From an uncultured Granulosicoccaceae bacterium (lineage in GTDB: Bacteria; Pseudomonadota; Gammaproteobacteria; CALCKW01), in contig CALCKW010000021.1 in NCBI GenBank assembly GCA_937965695.1, positions 1 through 64,000 on the forward strand: a stretch of 64,000 nt of DNA, in the 5' to 3' direction. A model generated the notes under the pieces. It was not told where the DNA came from, did no database searches, and was given only the letters and a program-made list of their open reading frames with translations. Below are positions 1 through 11,700 of the stretch, piece after piece (the stretch's first letter is position 1; each line of letters opens with the position of its first letter). The position numbers and the translations under genes were made by a program.

Positions 1-275
1 CCGTTTACTAGGGTTTTCCAGTCTGTGGGTACAAACTCGATCTCGACGCCCAAGTCTTTGGCAAGCTCAGACATCAAGTCAATGTCAAAACCTTTGTAAG
101 TATTAGTACGTGGGTCTTTTACTGACATTGGATTCCAGTCGCCAGTGGTGCCTGCTAACAGAGTGCCGCGATCAAGAATTTCTTTTAGCCTTGATCCTTC
201 AGCAAAGCTGCTAGCGGAAGTGGCCATCAAGGCTATTCCGACGAGGGCTGAGGTGATGAAATGACGTTTATTCAT
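1..275 (-). CDS. Amino-acid-type ABC transporter substrate-binding protein (PheC-like), partial
   Basis: The 5' end of a gene reading leftward out of the window; only about 91 residues are visible. It begins [20 protein letters not shown] with a Sec-type signal peptide ending near SSFA. The mature part then reads [17 protein letters not shown] and [19 protein letters not shown], the typical opening of the SBP_bac_3 family. The TTGDWNP and FVPTDWKTL pattern most resembles periplasmic cyclohexadienyl dehydratase (PheC)-type members, so it could be a binding protein or an enzyme built on that fold. It is divergent from the permease on the other side of a gap of about 100 bp, which suggests a transporter split across two transcripts. 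Substrate unknown. The start position may be off by one base. Confidence 0.85.
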   Translation of the reverse strand, partial: MNKRHFITSALVGIALMATSASSFAEGSRLKEILDRGTLLAGTTGDWNPMSVKDPRTNTYKGFDIDLMSELAKDLGVEIEFVPTDWKTLVN

Positions 276-331
276 AATGTGTAGTTCTCTGCCTTAAGTA
301 AAAATGGTTTGTGTGTTTAACTAGAGGGATA

Positions 332-361
332 TTGCTTGTTGCAAACCTGATTACCTACTAT
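332..361 (+). promoter_or_regulatory. Candidate sigma70-type promoter for the permease
   Basis: TTGCTT is followed after about 18 bases by TACTAT, about 22 bases before the GTG start of the permease. Only the -10 element is a fair match to consensus. This is a guess from spacing alone. Confidence 0.25.
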
Positions 362-383
362 CAAACACCGAAACGGAGCGTTT

Positions 384-1133
384 GTGAAGATAAAATTGTT
401 ATTGATTTCGTGTTTGGTGCTTTTCCTCAGCGGTTGCACTGGGGATAAGTGGGGTTGGTACGTGGTCGACCCGCGCAACGAAAACGGCTGGTCGAACCTT
501 AAATTTTTACTGACTGGCATGTGGTATACCGTCGCCATCAGCCTGTGCGCTATCGTCATCTCCGTTGTGATAGGGCTGCTGGTAGCGCTGCCAGGCATCT
601 CAGACAATCGTTGGGCACGAATGTTCAATCGTGTCTATGTGGAAGTCGTGCGCTCTGTGCCCATCTTAGTGTTAATTCTCTGGGTTTATTACGGTTTGCC
701 AGTCGTCTTTGACATTGCTCTGGGAACGTTTGTGGCTGGCGTTATAGCGCTAGCATTATCCGACAGCGCTTTTGAAGCAGAGATTTTTAGGGCAGGTATC
801 CAGTCGGTAGAAGTGGGTCAGCATGAGGCGGCCAAGTCGCTCGGTTTAGGCTATTTACAAACTATGTGGTTAATTGTCTTGCCGCAGGCTCTTCGCCGCA
901 TATTGCCTGCCCTGGGCAACCAGCTAGTCTATATGCTTAAAATGTCGTCGCTTGTCTCGGTTATCGGGCTGTCCGATTTGACCCGGCGCGCCAACGAGTT
1001 AGTTGTGAGCGAATACCGCCCATTAGAAATCTACACAGTGTTGATGCTCGAATATCTTGTTTTGATACTATTTGTCTCTTGGGGTGTCAGAAAACTAGAA
1101 AGCCGCATGGCAGAACATGGCCACGCAGAATAA
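384..1133 (+). CDS. Polar amino-acid-type ABC transporter permease (HisM/GlnP family)
   Basis: Inner-membrane permease of 249 residues from the binding-protein-dependent transport family. The cytoplasmic EAA loop is clear near residues 150-185: HEAAKSLGLGYLQTMWLIV, then LPQALRRILPALGNQ. About five membrane segments can be read. It starts at GTG, with GGAG five bases upstream. Before the first helix the N terminus carries a lipoprotein-like signal, LLLISCLVLFLSGC (lipobox LSGC), and then about 25 polar residues including WGWYVVDPRNENGW, which is unusual for a permease. The divergent neighbour is a PheC-like binding protein, the likely partner. No ATPase gene is adjacent, so that subunit must be encoded elsewhere. 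Confidence 0.88.
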   Translation: MKIKLLLISCLVLFLSGCTGDKWGWYVVDPRNENGWSNLKFLLTGMWYTVAISLCAIVISVVIGLLVALPGISDNRWARMFNRVYVEVVRSVPILVLILWVYYGLPVVFDIALGTFVAGVIALALSDSAFEAEIFRAGIQSVEVGQHEAAKSLGLGYLQTMWLIVLPQALRRILPALGNQLVYMLKMSSLVSVIGLSDLTRRANELVVSEYRPLEIYTVLMLEYLVLILFVSWGVRKLESRMAEHGHAE

Positions 1134-1145
1134 GGAAAAAAACTT

Positions 1146-1685
1146 ATGACTCGGTTAACTATTCGCAGTGAGAAAGAGCTGCAAGTTGAAACCTTAGACG
1201 CGTTGGAAGTCACTCGCCTCAAAGGCGCTTTGGCGCCCGTGTACTTGCAAATAGCCAACGGCGAAGCCGCTTTACAAGCCTATTTGCACATGGAAGCCGC
1301 GCTTCGTGTCAGCAGCTTGTCACTCAGAGAAATAGAAGCAATAAAATTATTGGTCAGTCAGCACAATCGGTGTGATTACTGTTTGTCGGTGCATACGGTT
1401 AAGTCAAAAGCAGCTGGATTGAGCATTGAAGACCAATTGGCGATAAGAAGGGGAGACACTCTGGAAGATGTACGTCTCAGCACACTCGTTAGCATTGGAA
1501 CGCAATTGTTAAAAACCCCCGGCACGTTAGCTGAGTCAGTATTAAACAACGCGAAGGAAGTCGGTATTGACGAGCGACAAATGGTGGATATAGCACTGGC
1601 TATCAGCACCATTACATTTACCAATTTGTTTAATCACTTTAATGACAGCAAGCCGCCTTTCGCTGCAGCTCCATCCATAGATTAA
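1146..1685 (+). CDS. Carboxymuconolactone decarboxylase / AhpD-like protein
   Basis: An alpha-helical protein of 179 residues in the CMD/AhpD family. The diagnostic motif is HNRCDYCLSVHT, with the redox pair C76 and C79 and H83, followed by KSKAAGLS. AhpD relatives with CxxC and a nearby His act as alkylhydroperoxidase-like or disulfide-exchange proteins; the substrate here is unknown. The ATG lies 12 bp after the permease stop, so the two are probably cotranscribed, although no functional link to transport is evident. A hairpin with a T-run follows the stop. Confidence 0.85.
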   Translation: MTRLTIRSEKELQVETLDALEVTRLKGALAPVYLQIANGEAALQAYLHMEAALRVSSLSLREIEAIKLLVSQHNRCDYCLSVHTVKSKAAGLSIEDQLAIRRGDTLEDVRLSTLVSIGTQLLKTPGTLAESVLNNAKEVGIDERQMVDIALAISTITFTNLFNHFNDSKPPFAAAPSID

Positions 1686-1701
1686 GTGCAACACTTCTAG
1701 C

Positions 1702-1725
1702 CCCGGATATTTTTCCGGGATTTTT
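1702..1725 (+). terminator. Rho-independent terminator after the AhpD-like gene
   Basis: CCCGGA and TCCGGG form a 6-bp stem with a six-base loop, followed by ATTTTTC. It closes the rightward permease/AhpD unit; the next gene is convergent. Confidence 0.7.
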
Positions 1726-1755
1726 CAACTAGCTCATTGACAGTTCTATAAAGTG

Positions 1756-2781
1756 TTATTGCAGCAGTAGCAAATTCACTTCTACTCGGCGGTTGGGCAA
1801 TAAGCATTCTCGATATTGCGCACGGTTGTTTCGTTTGATCTCACAGCTGCTCACTTGCTCTGTATCACCGCGATGACTAATCGGGGTGTTGGTTACGTCC
1901 ACACCGTTATTGTTCAAGTAATTTAATACGGTTTTGGCACGCCGTTGGCTGAGCAGCAAGTTATAGTTTGCGTCGCCTGTGTTGTTACTTTTGTCGGCGT
2001 GACCTGTCAGTTGCAAACCAGCCAATTTGTATCGACCGTCGTTGAGTTGCGCTATGACTTCTTCTAGACGCCGCATTGAGGCAGGTCGTGCCTCTTCAAT
2101 AGCGTACTGATCAAAATTGAACAAAACATTAATTAGCATAGGAAACGGTTTGTTGGCTGTGCCAGTTGTATTTTGGCTCTGATCTGAGGAAACATTGCAA
2201 CGATCAACAGCAGTAGAAGCTGCTCCGATTAGATCCTCCGCTAGTTGCACGTAGGGCTTGGCATGGCGCCAACCCTGCTGGTTGTATTCGTTGCCAGCAT
2301 GGACCAATTCGACCTCAGCACAAGCTATCTGTTGCGAGGCGCAGCTCATGCCTGGTTGTTGTTTTAGATTGACGGTCATGTCCCACAAGTCTTGGCGCAA
2401 TAGGGCTGCGTTATTCACTAAATGGGTTGTATTAGCTGGATTCTCTAGACCGTCGGTTGCTCCACCCGCCGACAGATAGTCAGTGATTCTTTGGCTTTCT
2501 GTCAAAGCTTCTGGTACGAACTTACTGCGGTCATTGCGCGAATATTCGTGGTAGGACACGTCAAGCCAACATTGTGCTTTGGCTAAACTGTAGCTAGCGA
2601 CACGATGCTCAGTGCTGTCGTTTAATGTTTTTATAGATCCCTGTTGTAATTCATAACCCTTGTGGTTGGCGTTGACCATCCCATCGCTTAAGCCTTGGGT
2701 GGCACAACCAGCCAGTACGCTAATCATCAAGGCCACACCCATAAGCGCTTTATAGCGAATGTTTGTAGTTGGCGTTTTCAT
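1756..2781 (-). CDS. OmpA-family outer-membrane lipoprotein
   Basis: 341 residues. The signal peptide ends in the lipobox LAGC, with the lipidated Cys at 26. The C-terminal third (about 215-341) is an OmpA-like peptidoglycan-binding domain: VLFNFDQYAIEEA, LTGHADKSN, and NYNLLLSQRRAKTVLNYL with the final RRVEV. The middle part has Cys residues (CWLDVSY, GMSCASQQIACAEVEL) and is not a family I recognise. Its ATG overlaps the stop of the giant upstream gene by four bases (ATGA), so translation is probably coupled. The likely role is to anchor or stabilise the giant surface protein at the outer membrane and peptidoglycan. That role is inferred from gene order, not shown by the sequence. Confidence 0.85.
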   Translation of the reverse strand: MKTPTTNIRYKALMGVALMISVLAGCATQGLSDGMVNANHKGYELQQGSIKTLNDSTEHRVASYSLAKAQCWLDVSYHEYSRNDRSKFVPEALTESQRITDYLSAGGATDGLENPANTTHLVNNAALLRQDLWDMTVNLKQQPGMSCASQQIACAEVELVHAGNEYNQQGWRHAKPYVQLAEDLIGAASTAVDRCNVSSDQSQNTTGTANKPFPMLINVLFNFDQYAIEEARPASMRRLEEVIAQLNDGRYKLAGLQLTGHADKSNNTGDANYNLLLSQRRAKTVLNYLNNNGVDVTNTPISHRGDTEQVSSCEIKRNNRAQYRECLLPNRRVEVNLLLLQ

Positions 2782-5700
2782 TGTGTATCTTCCTGACTAT
2801 TGGTGCTGCGTGAACGGGTGCGATTAACCGACGGTGCGGATCCATTAAATAGATCTTCATCAAACTTGTAGCGCAAACGGATATACCAACCTCTTTCGGT
2901 ATAGTCGCTTCCGCTTAGATCTCGATCACTAAAGCCGCCCCAGTTATAGCCCAGCGATAACCATAAATTGCTCTGGACGCTGTAGCCCATTTCAATGCCT
3001 GTGGCCCAGTCACGGGTATGTCCGTCAGGGCTGTAACGGTAGCTACCAAGCAGGCCGACATCCATACGCTCCGTTACATCGTAAATGGCACGTACACCTG
3101 CCAATGACGCGCGATAGCGGTCCTGTGCACCTTCAAGGGATTCGTCGACATCTTTGCTGGCTAAACGTGCGCCCAGCCACCACGCCCGTGTCGGGTGCCA
3201 ATTACTGTTGACACTCGCAACCCACAGGTCACGTGATTCTGCTGTGGCTAATTCGCTGTTACGCTCTCGTCGCCGTTCTAATTTTGCGAGTACTGCGACA
3301 CGATTATTGTCTACAGGACGGTAAGCCGCACCCATCTGAATTCTCTGTTGGCTCTGTTTGCCGTCTTGAGATTTATCATTGCTGTTCAGTTGCGTGACTT
3401 TAGCGAGTGCTGTCCAACTATCACTGAGCTTCCGTGCAATGCTGAGATTAGCGAGCCAACTGTCAGCTTGATTATTCTCGGGTGTTGCGCTGTTGTCGTG
3501 TAGACGTCGGCCTTCCACTCTGGCGGAGCCTTTCCACAATTCACCGGTGGAATTGCTTACCCCTAATGCACCGGACGTGGCGGTTCGCCCGTCACCGTTG
3601 AGTATGGCGACTTGTTCAACGCTGGCAATGCCGCGCAGGCCCGAGCCAAGATCAAATCCATTGCGAATGCCATAAGCCAAGTGCGCTTCGCGTCCGTTGA
3701 TACTGTCTCGTAGTCGTAATTCGCTAAATTGGCTGCCGTCTTCATCGAAATTCCGTGTTAATCCGAAGACAAAGGCTCGCGATTTTTGACGCCGGTCGAT
3801 GTCGCTGCCTAGCCCGGTTTGAGTCTCGTATCTAGCCTGCAAGGTTTGAGTATCGTTTAGCTTCCAACCAGCGGTCGCTGATGCACGCCAAGTATTGTCA
3901 CCAGCAACACTGTTCTCAGCCTCGACACCTAAAGTTAACTTGTCGGTTGCCATCCAATCTGCGCCCAACAATAGAGTAGTGGTCTCAAGAGCATTGCCGT
4001 CATCGGTGCCAACGATCGTTTCCGTGCCGTTAAAGAGGCCGGCCCCAGCATTGCTCAGCCCAGTGCCATTAAAAACTGATCCATTGTTGTCGATTTCGGC
4101 GCTATTGATCAATCCACGACCATTGTCTTTAAGGTGACGAATACCAGCTGATACGGCCAAGCCTTCACGTGGCCGTAGTTTCAGACCTAGATAAACGCTG
4201 TCGATCTTTGCATCAGTGATTTCATTAGTGCTGCGTTGCACGTTTGCATTGACCGAGAAATTTTCGCTGATAGCCGCTTTTAGGCGCAGCGCAATTTCTC
4301 CGCGACCCGCCTCTGCGCTAGCGTTGCTATTGCGAAAATCTACGTCACTCTGGACCGCGTGGAGAGCTGCACTCCAGGTGCCTAGTCTACTGCCTGTTGT
4401 TATTTCTACTTTTGCCGCGCTGCCACGCCGTTCTCGCGAATCGTCAGCGCGTAGGGTCGTAGACTGCGCCAATTCGGCACTTACATTCAGCCACTCTGTG
4501 ATGGCTAGGGCAAAGTCTGCGCTGGCAAGCTCGCTTAGCTGATCCTCACTGATGACATCTAGCTGGTTGTAGCTGTAGCTCGTTCCAATTCGAATCCAAT
4601 CGTTTACCTGTAGTTCGGCACGTAGCCCTGTTGCTAAGTTTGATGACCCGCCGCTGTCTTGCTCATAGCTAATACGAATCGTCTGTGGATTGCCATCGCC
4701 ATTCGTGCGGCTGACGGGTTCTTTAAATAGCATTCGACCCGAGAACGCATCGAAGCTGTAGTCGACCAGTCGGGTCAATGGGCGCCGCTCGATGATCTGT
4801 GCGCGCCCGCTACGGTCACGGGTAATCAATTCCACGCGCTCGGTGTTTTCAACGGCGAGCCCACTGATACCGTACGGGCCGCTGGTGCCATTTGGCGTCA
4901 GCTCTTCTACCCTTTGACGCAGAGTGTCGTTGGCGGCGTAGACATCAATCAAGCCTGTTTCACCCTCCAGGTGCAGTCTCGCACCAGTCAGTGTGCGATT
5001 GTTGGCGCCCAGATCAGCACTGCCGTTTTCACTTTGAAAGTCCCCGTAGAGCAGGTAATGCGTGTCGCGTGAAAGGCGCACAAAGAGCTTTCCACTACTC
5101 TGGGCCTCAAAACCCTTGACACTGGCGTCCCCAAAAACGGGGTAGAGTTGCTCGGGTTTGATTTCTTGCAGAATTCGAGCGCGGTCGTTCTTTTCACTGT
5201 CGTAGCTCGCCGTTAAGAGGTATTTTCCTCTCACGGTGCCTTTGACAAAAAATGCAACACGTGCGGCGGCACTGCCGCGATCATTATTAAAGCTCTGCTG
5301 CCATTGCTGCAATTCGCGCTCAAATAAGCCGTGTTCGCCAGTTCCGGCGCGCAGGCCGCTCTTGTCATTGAGGCGTACAATGCCTTCGACCAGGCCTGCA
5401 GCAATCCACTCTCTTAGAGCCGGTAAAAATTCTACTTGTCTGCTGCTGTGGTAATTCCCTGCAAAGGCTTGCACAGTTACCGTCTTGGGTTGATCAGGCG
5501 ATAAGAGCTGCACTTTGATACGACCATCTCGTGCCCACGCTTGCATACCTGGAGCATTAGGGTCTAAATCTGCAGTGCGCATACCGTGCTCATTGCTGTC
5601 GTTGCCTGGCAGCCACAAGTGGCCTCCGTTCGCGATAAGCGTCACAAGCTGACGACCTTGCAGCAACTGACCATCGGCATCTTGTAGCTGCACGTCGATT

Positions 5701-8700
5701 TCCACAGCACTAAGGCCATCAGCCGATTCGCTGTCTTTCGATGTTTGAATTTTTACTTTCGAAAGATCTTTATCGTTCCAATTCAAATCTGTGGCGCTTA
5801 AGTCTCTATTAGAGTCCCCTTGATTAGGCGCAGCAAAGTCAACGCCTTGCTGAATACGCTGAACAGATTGCGGCTGATCTTGGGAATCCGCCAAAGGATA
5901 GTCGGAACCTTGCAGTGGCCGATCTCGCACTATTGTCTGATTTGCGCTGACAGTACCGCGATTGACGCCGTAAGTGTTGCTACGTTGACTCAACGTGGGG
6001 CCGGCGTTTGCTTCAATCTGGGATTGAATGACCTCACCGTTGCTGCGGCGAGCGCGTACCTGTTCGAGAACCATTGAGCTGCAAGAACCTTCGATGAAAT
6101 CCGCCCGATGCAGCTCGCCATTTTTTAAGTCGACAAACAGACTGTTGGCATCTCCGACGTTCCGGCTTGAGCTTGTTGTTAAACGGCTGCCTCGCGGCAG
6201 TGTCATGCGGTCAACTTTCAGAACATGTGTCTGCGGCGTGAAATCACAGCTGCCGTATTTTCCCTCGACGTCCGAGATCAGATAACGGCCATCCTCAGCG
6301 TACAGCCGCACACCAGGAATCCCCAGCTCTTCGCTATCTTGGATATGATTATTATTGCAGTCGACAAAGATGCGGCCTGCTAGACAGGCTTCGTGACCCA
6401 GCACTCCGCCAGTGACGGTTACACGCGCTTGTGCTTCTGCTGAGCGAAGAGCACCTGTGACACCAGTGGCGCGGTTAATTCCGTCCCCTCGATCTGCACC
6501 AACACCTACTCGCGCACGGTAAGTCAATTGCAATGCTTCACCCGCTGCTAGGCTGCCGGGTATGACAAAAAACAAGGCTGGCCCCGGTTTTCCGATTGGA
6601 TCGACAAGTGACCTGGCTTCGCTATTAGCAACACTAAACTTGGCTGTGCCTTCGATGTACTTAAATCCCAGCGGCATCATGTCTTCGATAGACAGGGCAG
6701 GGGCCGGAGCACTTCCGCGGTTGTGTAATCGAACCGTGTATTTGAGGCTGTCACCTAGCTCAACCTCGCTTCTATCGGCTTGCTTACTAACAAACAAAAC
6801 GGGCACTTCATCTGGGTCAATAGGCAGGTGGTTATGTACGACACCTGAACTAAGACCTGGTGTCAGATTGAAGCTCGTATAATAGGTGGTCGGTTCGCCA
6901 TGGGCGGGTGCGAGTTCGCTAGGCACCATGGCAACCAAGTCCGTCGCTACGTTCGGTGGAGTGAAAATCCCGGGTTCCGGTAGAATTATCGATGAAACAG
7001 CGCTGTATCCTGCCGGTGGTACAACCGTTAAGCTGTAGACTCCCGGGGGGGCACTAGCCAGAAGTAGAAACTGGTATTCACCGGTATTGGCTGTTGTCTG
7101 TGAGGCCAGAGCCGTTCCACCGAGAAGGTGGATTGACGGATCATAACCAGCCGGTCCATTGAGAGTGACTATCGCACCTGGTACAGGCACGCGTTCGACG
7201 GAGTCGTACACGACACCACTGGGGTCTAGTGGTAGCGACTGTTGTGTTATTTCTTCATCAGCTCTGAGGGTGATACGACGGATGATTCCGTCACCGATGT
7301 CGGCGTTGGAGTTTGCGACTGGCGTGCCGGTTTCTCCATTGACAGGGGTTCCCCAAACAAGGCGTTCTCCGTCAGCGCCTGTTGCCGGAGCGCGGAAGAC
7401 TATCTGATAGTCGCCAGGTATTTGACCTGTGAACTGGTATTTCCCATCGTTTCCCGTCACTTGTTCAGCGACCACTGTAGTACCGCCGTCAATTGGGTCG
7501 ATATGCAACAGCTGCACTAACCAACCAGGCACCGCGTTTTCAGCACTGCTGTAATTGCGATCACTGTCACGATCGCGCCAGACAGAGCCAGAAACAGAGG
7601 CCGTCGCTGGTAGCTCGGCGAAATCAAAGTCTTGACCCGAGCCGCCCGGTGACAAGGCGATGGCGCTGATAGTATCAGCATTTGTCGGTGTCCCAGTTGT
7701 ACCCGTGCCAGACCCAAGCGCGTCAGTGGTGGTGCCAGGTATTGCGTTACCATCTTTTGTGCTTGCCGGTTCATTGCTCTCAGTTAGCGTGTAGCCCGCT
7801 GCGTTCGGAGCTGGCAGATCGGTGAAATAGTAGTCGCCATTGGCGTCAGTCTGAGCTGTCCGACTAACTGAATTACCATCTTTGTCAGTGCCACTAAGCG
7901 TAATTGTGACGCTTTCTAGTCCAGGTTCGTTGTCGTTGATACCGTCTGCGTTATTGTCACGAAAGACTGTTCCGTTCAAAGTAGCAGCGCGGTCTAAGAA
8001 GTTGATGTCTGCAATCGCTGCGGTGCCAACATTCAACGGGATGATGTCACTTGCGCCCGGGCCGTTACCCAGTGTCGCTGGTTGAGATTCCACAACCCAA
8101 TAACTACCGGGCTTAACGTCGCTGAACTGATAGCTGCCATCTGAAGAGGTGCTGACGGATTCTACAAAATCGCTGCTTGGGCAGGGGTTATTGTTAGTTG
8201 AACACAACGTTAAGGTCACACCTTCTTGCGGTACATCAGAGGTATCAGTGCTGTTATTACCTGTGCCATTGGCGTTTGTATCACGCAGAACCAATCCGGA
8301 AATACTGACGCCGCTCATTACACTGAAATCGTAGCCAACGCCTGTTGCTACAAGGTCTGTGGATTCGGCAGTGTTAACGTTCCACAGCACACCAGAAATG
8401 GTTAAATCAGTGGCGTTAGCTTGAGGCCCAATAGTGCCATCGGGGTGGCTGAGAGCCCCAGGGTGAGCAGCTGCCGCATAGTAAGGATCTGTGACTGTTG
8501 AGGCATTTAACTCAAGGCCGTATCCCGATGAACCGGGTGCGGGTAAGTTGTCAAAGAGGTATTGCCCAGTCGCGCTGACGACTTGCGTCAGATTGACGGC
8601 GTTGCCATCGGCGTCAGTGCCACTTAGCGTGACAGTCGCTGTGCCTTGGTTGTAATCGTGGTCGGTTGAATTTCTGTCGCCAGAGCGGTCTTGATCAACA

Positions 8701-11700
8701 AATACTTGACCGGCAATCGCCGCTCCTCGCTCACCAAAATTGATGTTTGCCACTGCGGTGTCACCGTTGCGGGTGACCGGTACAGAGTTTGCGGTTGTCG
8801 ACCCGTAACTCGCTGGTTGCAATTGCTGTACAAAATAATTGCCAGCGGGGATGTTATTAAATAGATACCCTCCATCAGGCGCACTTTGGGTAGAAGCTGC
8901 AGTATTTGCTAGAGAACAAGTGGGTTCGTTTACTCGGCAAAGAACGACAGTAACATCGGCAATTCCAGTGTCACTACTGCTGTTGGTGGCATCCCTGTCT
9001 ACGTCTAGAAATACTCTGCCACTGATACCTGCTTGGGGTAGTTCTCCAAAATTGTAGTCTTGACCGTTGATTGTTGGCGCCAGCGCAGGAGAGACTGCTG
9101 GCGTAAAGCTTAAACCGTCAATGCGGCTATTGGCTGAGTTGGCCGTACCTTCGGTTGCACCAGATCCTGTGGCGTTGAGTGTTCCCACGGTTGTACCGGC
9201 GTTACTAAAACCAGTGACGCTTCCAGGCTCTTGCACCAACGTATAATAAGTGCCAGCTTTAGGTGCTGGAATATTCTCAATGGTGTATGCGCCTGAACTT
9301 TCGTCTGCCGAGACTCGTCTTTCAAGCGGGACATCAAGACCGGAAGTGGGGTCAACGGTTGTCCCTGTTAGCACAACATCTATGGCTGTCCCTAAACCGT
9401 TTTCACCTGATGCAGAGCGATTGCCATCGTGGTTCATATCTGCATAGACAAAGCCCGAAATAATACCCAGAGTTTCACCAAAATCCACGTCGATAACCGG
9501 CGTATTGCCCGCCCTCGAGATGGTCACTATATTGTCTGTCGATGATCCGAAACCAAAGGGCTGGCTTTGAACAACGTAAAAGTTTCCTAAACCAACATCA
9601 TTAAATACATAGCTACCTGTGTTGTCGCTGCTAGTCGTAGACAGTGTGTTTCCTGCCGAGCAAGGTGACTCGGATGAAGAGCAAAGAGTTAGCGAAACAG
9701 CGGGTATTCCTGTTTCAGGACCGTCGAATACACCGTTGCTGTCGCCATCGTAAAAAACTTTTCCACTGACGTTTGCCAGTGCTTCAATGACGTTGAAGCT
9801 GGCAGTGTCTGAATTATTGGCGGTGTTGCTTTCACCGGATAGTGACACGGTTGCCGTATTAGTCAAGGGGCCCACTGCTGCACTCGAGTCCACGGTCGTA
9901 TTAACAACTATATCTGCGCCAAGTTGTGTACCTGGATCCACGGGGTATGTACCGCTATAAGTGCAACTGATGTTTGAGGGCGCAGAACTAGCAGTGCAAT
10001 CCCAGTCAGTTCCGGTGACATCTGAACCATTACTGAAACTCAATCCCGCTGGTAAGCTGTCAGAGACAATCACTGGCCCAGCCGTGGCACGACCTCCATC
10101 AGTTTCCAATGTGACCGCGATGGAATAACTAATGGCTTCCGTTTGAGCCGCCGATGTTTTACTGGCGGTTTTCACCAAACTTAGATCTACAGGTCGTTTG
10201 GCAAGTACCCACGCATTGTCCGTGTTGTTAGACGAGTCGGCTTCTGTGACACCGGATAAACTCACTGTTGCAGAGTTTTCCACCCAAGTGTTGTCTGCTA
10301 GTGCGCTATTTAAGGTTGCAGTGACTTCAATAGGAGCACCGATGGCTGCTCCTGATACGATCGGGTGCGCACCTGTATAGGTGCAGTCGACCGTCTGACC
10401 GGAAGTTGCAGAGCAATCCCAATCAATCGCCGCTGAATTAACTGTCACCAGCGAAAGTTCGCTCGGTAACGTATCCACCACTCGTATAACGGAAGGAGGG
10501 TTGGCATAAATTGGACTAGTGCTTGTGTTGTTATTGTTTTTGACAATAATCTCAAAGTTGATGTCACTGCCAACTTCAGTTGTATCAGGGGTTGCGGTTT
10601 TGCTAATGATGAGATCAGGCGCAGTGACTGTGCTCGTTACTGTGTTTGAGCTTGGGCGGCGCGCTGTTAGGCTCGGTGAATCTGCGCCGAAATTGTTGCT
10701 GTAGACGTCGCCTAAGTTGTTTCCAAGACTCTGGAAATTCAAATTGACGCGGTAAGTGCTGCCTTCTGCAATACTCGCTGAAGTGCCGTTGGCGCCATCG
10801 GGCAATAGCATGATGGCTGTGGAGTCACCCACATTTGAAGGGCAATTTGCAGTTGAAAACTGCGCTTCAGTACACCAATTTGTAGAGTTCGTTGAATTTG
10901 AGCTATTATCACTTAACGTGTGGCTAACACTGTACGGGTCAGAGTCTATAAGAGCCGCTGGTTTCACCGTATAGAGCGCAATGAAATTGCTATCGCCGCT
11001 GGCGTTGATACTCACGTCAGCGACCGGAGGGCTAACGGCTTGCGCTAACTTCAAAGAGCCTGAAAATCCGCTCGAAGGTAGGCGAAAGTCACCGTCATGC
11101 GGAAATATATCAATGATGCGCACGTTAGCTAGAGCTTGACCAATCGCACCGTACGAAAGTGTATAGGTGAGCGTTCCATTGAGTGAGGCACCTGCTCCAG
11201 ACACCTGTTTGTTTAATACAATGCCCGGCGTAGCTTGGGCATTGAGTAACCAAGTACCAAAGCTACATGCTTTGTTGGGGCTGCAAGAAAAACCGTTTTC
11301 GCTACCGGCGTAAAAAGGCATTGGTAGCAAATTGTTTTGGGAGGTCACGGCCGCAGAATTTAATATTTGTGTTCCGCTTGGAATATCACTGGCGACCAAG
11401 GCTTGATATTCGAGAGTCGGTAAATTTGCGGATACATGCCCTATTGACGCTTTAGTTACCTGCTGGTTGTTTAAAGACCAAACGCAGGCTTTGAACCCTG
11501 CAGCGATATTTCCAGCGGCTTCGCCATCGGCACCAGGGAATAGATCTGTGGGAAGACCGTTGGCGCTACAAATAGGATCTGGCAGTGGGGCGCCACCAAA
11601 CTTACTCGTGCCTGAGAGATAGCTAATATGGTTTGGCAAGACGTCCCAGATCTCAACATCGGATTGATGTGTGCTGCCCGAGGTACTTAAGTTTGTCGTC

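Noticed and set aside
7200-9780. Possible CRISPR or tandem-repeat array
   Set aside because: The repetition is at the protein level (CnaB-like modules of about 100-140 residues) with low DNA identity and no short direct repeats with spacers.
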